This document shows positions 25,100 to 37,445 of a stretch of 64,000 nucleotides of DNA, in pieces. Source of the stretch: Cepaea nemoralis (taxonomy: Eukaryota; Mollusca; Gastropoda; Stylommatophora; Helicidae); assembly GCA_014155875.1 (NCBI GenBank), contig JACEFZ010024489.1:603501-667500 (forward strand), given 5' to 3'. Both the position numbers and the translations under genes were made by a program. Each line of letters starts with the position of its first letter. The first letter of the stretch is position 1. The notes under the pieces were generated by a model. The model was given only the letters and a program-made list of their open reading frames with translations. It was not told the origin of the DNA and did not search any database.

Positions 25100-25666
25100 A
25101 AAACATTTTGAAACAAAAAAGTTTAAAAAATTTTTATTGTCAAAAATTTTTATTAAAAACAAGTTTTAAAAAATCGGAGGTTTTTTGGCCCAAATTGCCC
25201 TTTTGGTGAAATGCATGGGAAAAATTTTTTTGTTGGGTTTGAAAATTTTGACTTTTTATGCAATCTAAATTTACTCAGAAAAAAAAAGTTTAAAAGTTTA
25301 TAAATTATGTGTATTAATTTAAAATTTTTAAAATTTTATTTTTCCCTCCTTTTTAAAATTTCCTTTCATTTATTTAAAAACAGGTTAACCCTTAAAATTT
25401 TTAGAGTCTTTTCATTTTAAAAAGGGTTTTAGCTTAAAAAAGCCTAGGTTTTTAACCCTGGTAAAAACAGTGATACGTTGCCCAAGTGCTCTATGTAGAA
25501 GAAAAATAGTGTTCATATCCCCGGGGATAACTTAAGAAGTGAAAAAAAAAAAATTTTATTCAACTTGGATTTTTTTTTTTTGGGGGTGTATTTTTTTAAA
25601 AAAAGGGAAATTTTTTTATACTGTTATTTTTTTTATTTTATTTTTGTTTTTTATGTGTGTTTTGCT
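25100..25666. other. Degraded junction between the duplicate blocks (probable assembly artefact)
   Basis: Homopolymer-swollen sequence whose left part follows, in garbled form, the clean sequence after copy B (33631-33870) and whose right part follows the clean STARD10 3' UTR (about 19890-20022). It looks like unpolished read ends rather than evolved DNA. A non-garbled bit (near 25470-25530) has no match in the window. Confidence 0.7.
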
Positions 25667-25897
25667 TTTTAAAACCATTGTTTTCAATTTTTTGCGTGTT
25701 GTTGAAATTAGTTGTTCTCTTAATTTATGATTTCCATGTAAATATGTTTTAGAACATTTTTACTTATGAGCATTCATGACATAAACCCTACTTTTGATTT
25801 GTCAAGTTGGATTGATATAAAGGGATGGTTTGATAACTTTCTGTTGGCTTGATTCTATTCTTACATATATAGTCTTGTAATTTTAAATTATTACAGT

Positions 25898-25904
<7 letters not shown>

Positions 25905-25990
<86 letters not shown>
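25905..25990. repeat. (TA)n microsatellite, copy B
   Basis: Shorter TA tract with two AATA interruptions, allelic-looking to 20257-20357. Confidence 0.95.
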
Positions 25991-27446
25991 GAACACATGG
26001 CCAGTAGCTTTAAATCATTTATAAAACTATGGGAGGATAATGCTTAGTGCACAGGTTTCCCAGAAGTAGTCCTGGCTTCAGCGGTCAGGTAAGTTACTGT
26101 ATCAGGCCAGAAAGCACATTGGCTATATAGTGTGTCCCATATTGAGAACAATCGGCCAGCATTATGCCAGTGACCTTGACTCCCGAGAAATGTCCTGGTA
26201 CCCATGTTATGCTGGGTTGCCTTGTGGGAAGTTTTTCTAATTTGGGAATTTTGTTGGGCAGGGTGGGGCCTGCCTATTCAGTCTATTTTCAGTTTCCAAC
26301 TGCCTAGAGGATATTTAACGTGCAAATGTGTCCTCCAGAATTGTTCTCTTTCGGAATTGTTTTCTTTGTCCGAGAAGCCTAAACACCTGATCCACTACCC
26401 AAGTAGGGAATCTGGTCTACCTTAGCCACTGGATGATGATGAGTGTATTCTTCTTTATTTTCTTCTTCCTCTGCATTCATCTGTTATGTTGTTTTAGACA
26501 TAATTGCGTTGTGACTATTTACATCAGAGCTGTGATATTTGCACCTTTCGGCCGACACATCCGACTTCTTCAGGCATTTGTTGACCAGGTTACACTTCCC
26601 AGGAGTATAGTATTCTATTCCTCTGTCCGGGCTTAGTTTAAATTTTTAAATTTCAAAACCTATCCACAAGTGAATATTTATAGTACATCTGAAAGAATAT
26701 GTAGCATGTGTGATCCTGCTATACACACATTTGGATCCTCGTCTCTGCTACAGAGTTCATGCACTGTGCTGAGATTCTCCTTGTTTGAGACCAGAGCATT
26801 TAAGAAGATATTTGTGTGCAGTGAGGGTGATCCTTTGTAAAACAAGCAACTTGAAGAAGATAGACATACCGACAAGTAGATCTCCTGTCAATGAAATACT
26901 GTAATAACTTCCATCTTGGTACAGCAATAACCCATGAAATAGGTCTCATCTCATCTCATCACATCATGTTCTCTTGTATCATGTTGTGTCAGGGTGAAGC
27001 ATAAACAGCGGGAGAGTGCCAATTTATGAGCTTCATATATCGGGATTCCTGTGGACTTTGTTATTCCCTCTGTCCATCATTTACATGGTCGACTTTTCTT
27101 CTGGTTCCATTTGATCGATACATTTGTTTGTTGTGATATACTGTTAGTTGGTAGTCTAGTTATGTGGTCAAAGCATTTCACTTGCTGTTTTCTAATGAAA
27201 TCTAGCCCCATGAATATGTAATGGACTGAATATAAACTTGCCCAGGAATCACAAACAGCAAAAATCCTAGTAAATTATGATGCAGTTGGAAATGAAGAGA
27301 GCACGCCAAATAGACCAGGGCCCAGGCAACATTTCAAAATTAGAAACTTTACCCATAAATCTTGATAGGATGTGATTCCCCTTTTTACATATGTGGATTC
27401 TCGCCAGTGCTATGGAGTAAATGCTCTTTGCTGAGATACTTATTGT

Positions 27447-27741
27447 GTGATCAATGGGAGGAGACTGGTGATCAATGGGAGGAGACTGGTGATCATTGGG
27501 AGGAGACTGGTGATCAATGGGAGGAGACTGGTGATTCATGGAGAGACTGGTGATCAAGTGGAGGAGACTGGTGATCAATGGGAGGAGACTGGTGATCAAT
27601 GGGAGGAGACTGGTGATCAATGGGAGGAGACTGGTGATCAATGGGAGGAGACTGGTGATCAATGGGAGGAGACTGGTGATCAATGGGAGGAGACTGGTGA
27701 TCAATGGGAGGAGACTGGTGATCAATGGGAGGAGACTGGAG
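27447..27741. repeat. 21-bp tandem array, copy B (about 14 units)
   Basis: Same unit as copy A with more copies and a short degenerate stretch near 27530-27560. Confidence 0.95.
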
Positions 27742-27824
27742 CACTTGTGGAGATATGTGCAGTGAAAGTGATCCTTTACAAATGAACCCAAATATTGTTG
27801 CATTCATTCTTTGTTTTGTCCGCT

Positions 27825-30800
27825 GGCTTTGAGCTTAAGTGTAGTCCATACATGTGCTACTACTTCTAGTACTTTGGTCTGATTGTTGCGTGTGGGTTAG
27901 CTTTCCCTATACTTCTAGTACTTTGGTCTGATTGTTGCGTGTGGGTTAGCTTTCCCTATACTTCTAGTACTTTGGTCTGATTGTTGCGTGTGGGTTAGCT
28001 TTCCCTATACTTCTAGTACTTTGGTCTGATTGTTGCGTGTGGGTTAGCTTTCCCTATACTTCTAGTACTTTGGTCTGATTGTTGCGTGTGGTTAGCTTTC
28101 CCTATACTTCTAGTACTTTGGTCTGATTGTTGCGTGTGGGTTAGCTTTCCCTATACTTCTAGTACTTTGGTCTGATTGTTGCGTGTGGGTTAGCTTTCCC
28201 TATACTTCTAGTACTTTGGTCTGATTGTTGCCTGTGGGTTAGCTTTCCCTATACTTCTAGTACTTTGGTCTGATTGTTGCGTGTGGGTTAGCTTTCCCTA
28301 TACTTCTAGTACTTTGGTCTGATTGTTGCGTGTGGGTTAGCTTTCCCTATACTTCTAGTACTTTGGTCTGATTGTTGCGTGTGGGTTAGCTTTCCCTATA
28401 CTTCTAGTACTTTGGTCTGATTGTTGCCTGTGGGTTAGCTTTCCCTATACTTCTAGTACTTTGGTCTGATTGTTGCCTGTGGGTTAGCTTTCCCTATACT
28501 TCTAGTACTTTGGTCTGATTGTTGCGTGTGGGTTAGCTTTTCCCTATACTTCTAGTACTTTGGTCTGATTGTTGCCGTGTGGGTAGCTTTCCCTATACTT
28601 CTAGTACTTTGGTCTGATTGTTGCGTGTGGTTAGCTTTCCCTATACTTCTAGTACTTTGGTCTGATTGTTGCGTGTGGTTAGCTTTCCCTATACTTCTAG
28701 TAACTTTGGTCTGATTGTTGCGTGTGGGTTAGCTTTCCCTATACTTCTAGTACTTTTGGTCTGATTGGTTGCGTGTGGGTTAGCTTTCCCTATACTTCTA
28801 GTACTTTGGTCTGATTGTTGCGTGTGGGTTAGCTTTCCCTATACTTCTAGTACTTTGGTCTGATTGTTGCGTGTGGGTTAGCTTTCCCTATACTTCTAGT
28901 ACTTTGGTCTGATTGTTGCGTGTGGGTTTAGCTTTCCCTATACTTCTAGTACTTTGGTCTGATTGTTGCGTGTGGGGTTAGCTTTCCCTATACTTCTAGT
29001 ACTTTGGACTGATTGTTGCCTGTGGGTTAGCTTTCCCTATACTTCTAGTACTTTGGTCTGATTGTTGCCTGTGGGTTAGCTTTCCCTATACTTCTAGTAC
29101 TTTGGTCTGATTGTTGCGTGTGGGTTAGCTTTCCCTATACTTCTAGTACTTTGGTCTGATTGTTGCGTGTGGGTTAGCTTTCCCTATACTTCTAGTACTT
29201 TGGACTGATTGTTGCCTGTGGGTTAGCTTTCCCTATACTTCTAGTACTTTGGTCTGATTGTTGCGTGTGGGTTAGCTTTCCCTAATACTTCTAGTACTTT
29301 GGTCTGATTGTTGCGTGTGGGTTAGCTTTCCCTAATACTTCTAGTACTTTGGTACTGATTGTTGCGTGTGGGTTAGCTTTCCCTATACTTCTAGTACTTT
29401 GGTCTGATTGTTGCGTGTGGGTTAGCTTTCCCTATACTTCTAGTACTTTGGTCTGATTGTTGCGTGTGGGTTAGCTTTCCCTATACTTCTAGTACTTTGG
29501 TCTGATTGTTTGCGTGTGGGTTAGCTTTCCCTATACTTCTAGTACTTTGTCTGATTGTTGCGTGTGGGTTAGCTTTCCCTATACTTCTAGTACTTTGGTC
29601 TGATTGTTGCGTGTGGGTTAGCTTTCCCTATACTTCTAGTACTTTGGTCTGATTGTTGCGTGTGGGTGTAGCTTTCCCTATACTTCTAGTACTTTGGACT
29701 GATTGTTGCCTGTGGGTTAGCTTTCCCTATACTTCTAGTACTTTGGTACTGATGTTTGCCTGTGGGTTAGCTTTCCCTATACTTCTAGTACTTTGGTCTG
29801 ATTGTTGCGTGTGGGTTAGCTTTCCCATATACTTCTAGTACTTTGGTCTGATTGTTGCGTGTGGGTTAGCTTTTCCCTATACTTCTAGTACTTTGGTCTG
29901 ATTGTGCGTGTGGGTTAGCTTTCCCTATACTTCTAGTACTTTGGTCTGATTGTTGCGTGTGGGTTAGCTTTCCCTATACTTCTAGTACTGTTGGTCTGAT
30001 TGTTGCGTTGTGGGTTAGCTTTCCCTATACTTCTAGTACTTTGGTCTGATTGTTGCCTGTGGGTTAGCTTTCCCTATACTTCTAGTACTTTGGTCTGATT
30101 GTTGCGTGTGGGTTAGCTTTCCCTCTATACTTCTAGTACTTTGGTCTGATTGTTGCGTGTGGGTTAGCTTTCCCTATAGCTTCTAGTACTTTGGTCTGAT
30201 TGTTGCCTGTGGGTTAGCTTTCCCTATACTTCTAGTACTTTGTCTGATTGTTGCTGTGGGTTAGCTTTCCCTATACTTCTAGTACTTTGGACTGATTGTT
30301 GCGTGTGGGTTAGCTTTCCCTATACTTCTAGTACTTTGGACTGATTGTTGCCTGTGGGTTAGCTTTCCCTATACTTCTAGTACTTTGGTCTGATTGTTGC
30401 CTGTGGGTTAGCTTTCCCTAGACTTCTAGTACTTTGTGTCTGATTGTTGCCTGTGGGTTAGCTTTCCCTATACTTCTAGTACTTTGGTCTGATTGTTGCG
30501 TGTGGGTTAGCTTTCCCTATACTTCTAGTACTTTGGTCTGATTGTTGCCTGTGGGTTAGCTTTCCCTATACTTCTAGTACTTTGGTCTGATTGTTGCCTG
30601 TGGGTTAGCTTTCCCTATACTTCTAGTACTTTGGTCTGATTGTTGCCTGTGGGTTAGCTTTCCCTACTACCAGTGTCCCTCATCATCAGGCGAGCCAACT
30701 CCATCTTCTGAGGTAAATGTTGTACACATCCCTAAGTCAAGGACGAGAACTCAACATTTTAGTAGGTGTAGGGGTTGAACCCACTACATCGGCATCAGCA

Positions 30801-30850
30801 CACTGGAAGTTCAATAGTGAGCACTCTTATCCATTCATTGTTTACTCCAT
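27825..30850 (-). mobile_element. SINE-A in copy B, internally expanded
   Basis: Tail end at 27825-27863 and head half at 30660-30850 match the copy-A SINE exactly in order; between them lies the 49-bp satellite. Confidence 0.85.
27864..30664. repeat. 49-bp satellite, about 57 units, derived from SINE-A
   Basis: Unit starts TTCTAGTACTTTGGTCTGAT and ends TAGCTTTCCCTATAC; successive units lie exactly 49 bp apart at the left. A common variant has GTTGCCTGTG for GTTGCGTGTG. Between about 28540 and 30430 many units carry one-base insertions or deletions that resemble read error. Confidence 0.97.
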
Positions 30851-31173
30851 ACATTAACACATTTCTTAACAATATCCATTTTTTAAAATTTTGTAATAAG
30901 TAATTTGTAGTCACCTCTTATTGTCTCATATTTGGTCTGGTATAGTTTCAACTAAATTATTGTTTTCTTAAGCAGCAAATTTACAAGTGTTCTCTGTTTT
31001 GTTTTATTGAATTGTTTTGATAACACACATTCCTTAGCAGTATACTGTATATATATTAGCTGGACAAAAGTAGAAGCCACTTATTCACTTAGTTTGTTTG
31101 TCAATATATTTTAATTGTTAAAGCTAGTCGATTGTCATTGGATGTATAGTCAGACTAGTGAACTTTTATTATA

Positions 31174-31737
31174 TGAGGGTGCTTCAAATGAATACCTTAA
31201 ATGTTTGTTTTTTTTGGTGGGAATATACTCTGGGTGGAAAAAAAATTAAAGAACAAATGTATCATTTTTCGATGTAGTCACCACTGCGTTCAGTGCAAAT
31301 CCTCCAGCACCGATAAAGTGTTTGGATTCCTGTAAAAATAATTCTCTGGGGTCACTACTCGGTGCGCCTGACCCAGTCGTGAACAGTCTGTCACAGAAGT
31401 CACGCCATTTTGAAACTTCCTACTCCACTCATACACTTGCTGGACTGACAGGCATGCATCACCATACTGGACCTTCATTCCACGATGCAGGTCTATAGGT
31501 TTCACCCCTTCACTGATCAAAAAACGGATAACAGAACGTTGCTCTTTGAATTATGTCACAAGTGGGGTGGCCATCTTTAAACTGCCCATAAGAGGTCAAC
31601 ATATTCGTCTACACCATGATGTCACTGTTTAACACTCTTGACATCCTTAACAACAATATTGACACGTTACAAGACAAAAGCATGATTATTATAATTTTTA
31701 TCACATTTTTTTCAGGTTTTAATTTGAAGCCCTCCTG
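31174..31737 (-). pseudogene. Internally deleted mariner element, copy B
   Basis: Duplicate of 22657-23224 with the same 76-residue frame (31520-31290). A few silent or non-coding differences separate the two. Confidence 0.85.
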
Positions 31738-31914
31738 TATGTGTAGTTAGTTATTCTGTGTAGTCAGAGTATTTATTGGTAAAGTTATTTAATTGTCATT
31801 ATTTTTACAGTTAATTAACTGTCACGATTTTTATTGTTATTGTGCTTATGTCTCAGGTGGCTGGCATTGTAATGTTTGTTGTCAAGTAGCTTCATTGTGT
31901 TTATTATCTTCTTC

Positions 31915-32110
31915 TGTCATTCGTTTGAAATTTGTCTGCATCTGCAATGTTGTCTCTTGTATGAATTTCACTGTCTTTTCTACTTCACTCAATGGTCCAT
32001 AGAGTTAATCTTCCACTGTCGTCTCTCTATGCCAGAAGGTTTGCCTGGATATTTTGGGCAGTCTTGTTTTATGTGATCTGCTGTCTGTGGCACCAATCCA
32101 CATGTGCGTA
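31915..32110 (-). mobile_element. LINE C-terminal fragment, copy B
   Basis: Duplicate of 23385-23610; a roughly ten-base gap near 32050 distinguishes it. Confidence 0.6.
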
Positions 32111-32189
32111 TGGCTGATTCACCAGTCTTGAATATTGTATGCAAAGGTTTATTATCAGTTAACTGTCATTGTGTTTATTTTCTGGTAGC

Positions 32190-32490
32190 TGCCTTTGTGT
32201 TTATACTCAGTTGTCATTGGGTTTATAGTTGGCTGTCATTGGGTTTATAATTGGCTGTCATTGGGTTTATAGTTGGCTGTCATTGGGTTTATAGTTGGCT
32301 GTCATTGGGTTTATAGTTGGCTGTCATTGGGTTTATAGTTGGCTGTCGTTGGGTTTATAGTTGGCAGTTGTTGGGTTTATAGTTGGCAGTCATTGTGTTT
32401 ATACTGTTCTGTTATTGTGTTTATACTCAGCTGTTATTGTGTTTATACTCGGCTGTCATTGTGTTTATACTTGGTTGTTATTGTGTTAAT
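32190..32490. repeat. 22-bp tandem array, copy B
   Basis: Same array with one more of the perfect units than copy A. Confidence 0.85.
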
Positions 32491-32539
32491 ACTCTGCTGT
32501 TATTGCTCCATTAATACCATTAGAATAGCATTAGTATTG

Positions 32540-33030
32540 GGACTAGGAAGTCTCTGTAGTGAAGTAGTTATGGTGCCTGCTTCATGCTCTGACACTTGTG
32601 GATTTGATTCCGGGCCACGTCGTTCAGTTCATGAGTACAATTTTCTCAGAGACTCCTGGCGTCATTGCTGGGACTACGAAGTTTGTGCGACGCCCTATGG
32701 AAAGAGACTGAGCCATATGGGATTAATGGAGAAGAACAGATAGACTATCATGGTCGTGAGAGAATGCAGCAGCATGGGGTGTTCAGAGGTTCTGGTCGAC
32801 AGCCGTCATTCAGAGGTAAAGCAAGACGGACATATAATCAGATTGCAACGGACACCATTAGTATTGGGACTCATCACTGGCTGTTGAAATGAGGACTGAG
32901 CACTTATAGGAATGCTCCGAGTGCAATGTTGGATCTTGACTCAACTCAACTCATTCACTGGCTGTTTAAAATGAGGACAGAGCACTTATGGGAATGTCCC
33001 TAGTGCTGTGTTGTCGGTTATTGACTTAAC
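32540..33030 (+). mobile_element. SINE-B followed by family E, copy B
   Basis: Duplicate of 24010-24490 with single-base differences. Confidence 0.6.
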
Positions 33031-33869
33031 TCAACTGTCATTGTGTTTATACTCAGCTGTCATTTTATATTAATGTTAGTGAATTTTCCTTGTATTTATT
33101 GGCATATCAAGGGATTTTTAAGATTTGTGAAGTTGTGTTGAATTTGTAGTTTTGTTTTTATATTTATAGTTTGAGATTAACTAGCTATTACTGTATATAT
33201 AATCATGTTAATTGTCATTGTGTTTATAGTTAAGGTTTGTTAACTGTCTTTTTATTTGTAGTCAGCTGTTATTGCATTTATTTTAAAGATGTATAAATTG
33301 TCATTTGCAGCTAGTTAACTGTTATTGCATAGCTAAGGTTAGTGAACTCTTGTTGAAATTATAGTCAGTTAACCGCCATTATATTTATAATTAAGGTCAC
33401 TTATCGAGCTTGCCATTTTTATGGAAAAGAAATGACAATGCTGAACAAAGAAGTTTGTTTTGTAACTGTTTTAACATGTTTATCATGTGGTATTTCCTCT
33501 TGTTAATTCTCCTTCGGTAGAGTATATGCATGATTTGACAGAACTGGTTTCCTGGTTATTGAATTCATCGTCATTCCATCAAAATTGAGTTTATAAATAA
33601 TCATGCAAACTATTTTTTAATAATAGCAAAGTACAACATTGATGAATGTTTCTAAGCATTGAGTTTAATTTTTTTTTTTTTTATGTCAGATGATTTGTCT
33701 TATTATAAACATGTTTGTATGAAAACTGCGGTAGGCCTTTAGGTCATAATTGTTTGTCTTGTTGCTGCACGAGAGTGCTATGGAAATGTTATTTGCCTTG
33801 TGTGTTTGAAATATTTTGACTTTATTTAATGCAAATACAATGCAAATTTGACATAACAGTAAAACAACA

Positions 33870-34045
33870 CCAAAAAAAAAAATTATAAACAGGTTTTTTT
33901 TAAAATTTATTTTTTAAATTTTTTTTTTAAAAAAAGGGGCCCCTTTGGAAAAAATTTTTTTTTAAAAATTTTTTATTTTTTTGGGAAAATTCTTTAAACC
34001 TTTTTTTTACTTTTTTTCCGGGTTTTTCTTTTTAAAATTTTTTTT
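33870..34045. other. Second homopolymer-degraded stretch (probable artefact)
   Basis: Runs of A, T, G and C of the same garbled style as 25100-25666, leading directly into the 52-bp array. Probably another poorly polished join. Confidence 0.6.
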
Positions 34046-34049
34046 AACC

Positions 34050-34648
34050 TTATCTGTCCATATATGACATTTTGACATCTGCTGTCATAGCTAAACTGTT
34101 TCCATCTGTCCATATATGACATTTGACATCTGCTGTCATAGCTAAACTGTTTCCATCTGTCCATATATGACATTTTGACATCTGCTGTCATAGCTAAACT
34201 GTTTCCATCTGTCCATGTATGACATTTTGACATCTGCTGTCATAGCTAAACTGTTTCCATCTGTCCATATATGACATTTTGACATCTGCTGTCATAGCTA
34301 AACTGTTTCCATCTGTCCATATATGACATTTTGACATCTGCTGTCATAGCTAAACTGTTTCCATCTGTCCATGTATGACATTTTGACATCTGCTGTCATA
34401 GCTAAACTGTTTCCATCTGTCCATGTATGACATTTTGACATCTGCTGTCATAGCTAAACTATTTCCATCTGTCCATATATGACATTTTGACATCTGCTGT
34501 CATAGCTAAACTATTTCCATCTGTCCATATATGACATTTTGACATCTGCTGTCATAGCTAAACTATTTCCATCTGTCCATATATGACATTTTGACATCTG
34601 CTGTCATAGCTAAAACTATTTCCATCTGTCCATATATGACATTTTGTG
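34050..34648. repeat. 52-bp tandem array, about 11 units
   Basis: Unit CTGTCCATATATGACATTTT then GACATCTGCTGTCATAGCTA and AACTGTTTCCAT. Each unit holds a small inverted pair (TGACATTTTGACA / TGCTGTCA). The left edge lies in the degraded stretch. Confidence 0.95.
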
Positions 34649-34689
34649 TACCATTTCTTCTATCTGTCAAGAGCAATAATTGCTGAGAA

Positions 34690-35290
34690 ACTTGGTGGGA
34701 ATCCTGTTCTTCCCATTGTCAGATGTAGTATCTGTTTTAATTAGAGTAGACTGAGAAACAGAAGTGAAACAGTTATAAAAAAGAGAATAAGAATGCCCAG
34801 AAATGTTTTCAACAACGTGAAGTCAGCATTAATATCTAGAGAAATTAAAAACGCATTAAAAATGAGAATTGTCAAATATTATGCGTATTCAACACTACTA
34901 TGGCACTGAAACCTGGACAATGAACAAGCAACTAGAAAGTCAAATAGAGGCCTTGGAGATGTGGATATACAGAAGAATGTCATATTTCATGGAAACAAAG
35001 ACAATCATATACAGAGGTTTTAGAAAAACTGGGACTAAAAAGAGAGTTGATGAAAGAAATTTTTAAAAAGGCAAGTGAAATTTTTCCGCCACGTTAAAAG
35101 ACATATAACACTCTTATAAAAACCATACTGGAGGGTAATATTGAAGGCAAGAGGTAGACAACGATATAGATGGAAAGATAGCATCAAAAGATTGACGAAC
35201 AGCAATCTGACAGAATGTATAATTAATGCGACAGACAGTGTTGGAGATGCATTACAGCCAACATTCATTGTGGAGATGGTACCTGATTGA
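34690..35290 (+). pseudogene. LINE reverse-transcriptase C-terminal fragment
   Basis: Encodes HYYGTETWTMNKQLESQIEA and LEMWIYRRM, the post-catalytic YGxExW...WxYRR segment typical of RTE-like and related endonuclease/RT elements, then RGRQRYRWKDSI in shifted frames. It ends ACCTGATTGATTGAG. A sister fragment is at 48690-49160. Confidence 0.75.
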
Positions 35291-35699
35291 TTGAGATTGA
35301 GAAAGAAACTTTGACTTGCTAGGGATTCAAACCCGTTATCAAATATGAGAGGCAGATAAATATCCTTTATACACAGCCACCCTTTTATGTCTATCGCAGC
35401 AGGAGAGAGGATGGGTCATGTACTAAGACAACCAGTGTTCTGCACTAACAATCGGCATACATACCCTTCATTGGTACATTTAAGCGGAGTGGACATCTTG
35501 TGTTTTATCTGTTGATAAAGTCTTTCACTTGTGTTTGTGCCTCTTGCTTGTAGGGATTCCTGGTCACTTTAATTTCTATTAATACCTGCCGAAGAATAAA
35601 TGAGAGCTATGCTTTTTCAGTAAATAAACATACACAGTTTTTGGCTAAATTGTCTTTCATTTATCTGTCTTTAACTGATTCAGTGCCAGACAAGAAATA

Positions 35700-36150
35700 G
35701 GGTTACAACAACAACAACAACAAAACTTTATTTTGAAAGGGTTAAGAATTGGGCACGCAGGCCCGTCTAACATTCTGCCCTTTTATCACTCTCTTTCATA
35801 CATTATACCATTCACACATCATTCAAGGCTAACTGAAAACAGCAACAATATAAAAGATATGCATTATAAAGGCATGTGGAAAAATTAAAAATAAATACTA
35901 CACGACTCAGTAATAGTAATAACTGGTGTGGCATTTATTAGCTACGTGGAATATACTGGCCTACCAAAAGGGGACTGGCTGTTATACTAGGGTTTTATTA
36001 TATTATTACTTCTATTATTAAGGGGGAAGGTAATCCGTACTGAGATAGTGTTCAAATAATTTGCGATTATATGTATAGGGATTGATGATGTCTTTTATTT
36101 CATGTGGAAGATTGTTCCACAGCTGAGCTGGGTTAGACCAAACATGGTAC
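35700..36150 (-). pseudogene. CR1/L2-like LINE C-terminus and 3' end
   Basis: The minus strand of about 36150-36020 encodes QLWNNLPHEIKDIINPYTYN and RKLFEHYLSTDYLPP, the WNxLP...F...LK signature at the end of CR1/L2-type ORF2. It is followed by a 3' UTR and a (TTG)n tail at 35706-35722. Confidence 0.7.
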
Positions 36151-36356
36151 ACAATGAAATGAACAAGTATTATGATCTATCTGTGGATGGGTAGGTTTTT
36201 CTTTCCTAACGGTCTTACCAGAACCACAACCTTATGGCCTACTACTTGCAATTTCCAACTGCCATATTCAGAATTTGCACATGAAACCTCCTCTTTTTTT
36301 TTTAACCTGTATGCAAGAAGTCCAGGCATGTGACCTGACAACTCAAGAGATTAGAG

Positions 36357-36606
36357 GATGTGTGATATCATTGGATACAACAGGTCTCAGAAAAATTCCC
36401 CGCCCTGTGGTGTGATATTATTGGATACAATGGGTCTCAGAAAATTCCCCAGCTCTGTGATGTGATATCATTGGATACAACAGGTCTCAGAAAAATTCCC
36501 CGCCCTGTGGTGTGATATCATTGGATACAATGTGTCTCAGAAAATTTCCTAGCCCTGTGGTGTGATATCATTGGATATTGTTGGTCTTGGAAAGATTCCC
36601 AGCCCT
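36357..36606. repeat. 50-bp tandem array, five units
   Basis: Units begin GTGTGATATCATTGGATACA and end CCCCGCCCTGTG with alternating variants. It directly precedes a LINE fragment. Confidence 0.9.
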
Positions 36607-37445
36607 ATATGGAAGGAATCAACATTGGGGGACGATACATCAATAACATTAGATATGCAGATGATACAGTCTTGATTGCAGACAATGAACAGGACCTGCA
36701 ACATTTAGTAGATGTGGTTGTTGAACACAGTGTACAACTAGGGTTAGAACTGAATATTAAGAAGACACAGATTATGGTCGTCACTGGGAAGAAGGAAACA
36801 CCAAAATGTGGTATACGGGTAAATGGGCATATTCTTAAGCAAGTGAATCGGTACAGTTATCTCGGAACAGTCATAACATCTGATGGGAGATGCCTTGAAG
36901 AGATTAGAACAAAAATTGCCATGGCGAAGGTAGCCTTTTGCAAGATGAAAAACATATTAACCAATTTTTAAAAAATCAATTGAAACAAGAAAAAGAGTGT
37001 TGAAGTGCTACATAGAATCTGTACATTTGTATGGATGTGAAGCGTGGACAATGAGCAGTCAAGCTGAAAAACATGTGATGGCTGTGGAAATGTGATTTCT
37101 GAGGAAAATACAAAGAATACCATGGACAGACAGAAAAACCAATGAACAAGTCCTTCAAGAAACAAATGAAGATCATAAACTGATTAGAGTCATTAGACGT
37201 AGACAGGCACAATTTTTTGGGCATGTTATGAGAAGAAGTGATCTCTAGAACTTGGTGACGACTGACAAGATCGAAGGGAGGAGACTAAGGGAAAGACCGA
37301 GAAGTAAATATCTGGATGGCTTGGCCACATGGCATGGTCAAGACAGGAACACGGAGCTGATCCACGACTCTGGTGATCGAGTGAGATGGCAGAACATGAC
37401 CGCCCACACTTATTGGCATGGCACGGCACATGATGGATGGATGGT
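36607..37445 (+). pseudogene. LINE reverse-transcriptase fragment with YADD box
   Basis: 36609-36971 encodes 120 residues with NIRYADDTVLIADNEQDLQH and the LGLELNIKKTQIM and YLGTVITSDG motifs that follow the catalytic box. Downstream frames are broken but recover KYLDGLATWHGQDRNTELIH and the MTAHTYWHGT end. A (GGAT)n tail follows. Same family as 12055-12145 and 59283-59565. Confidence 0.85.

Larger units (their letters stand above)
25667..33630. repeat. Copy B of the duplicated block, enlarged by a satellite
   Basis: Same order of contents as copy A: TA microsatellite, 21-bp array, SINE-A, mariner derivative, LINE fragment, 22-bp array, SINE-B, family E. It lacks the STARD10 coding exon. Its length excess is almost wholly the 49-bp array. 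Confidence 0.95.

Noticed and set aside
20023..33630. Genuine segmental duplication as first reading
   Set aside because: Not excluded, but the heterozygosity-like differences and garbled borders favour a haplotype assembly error.
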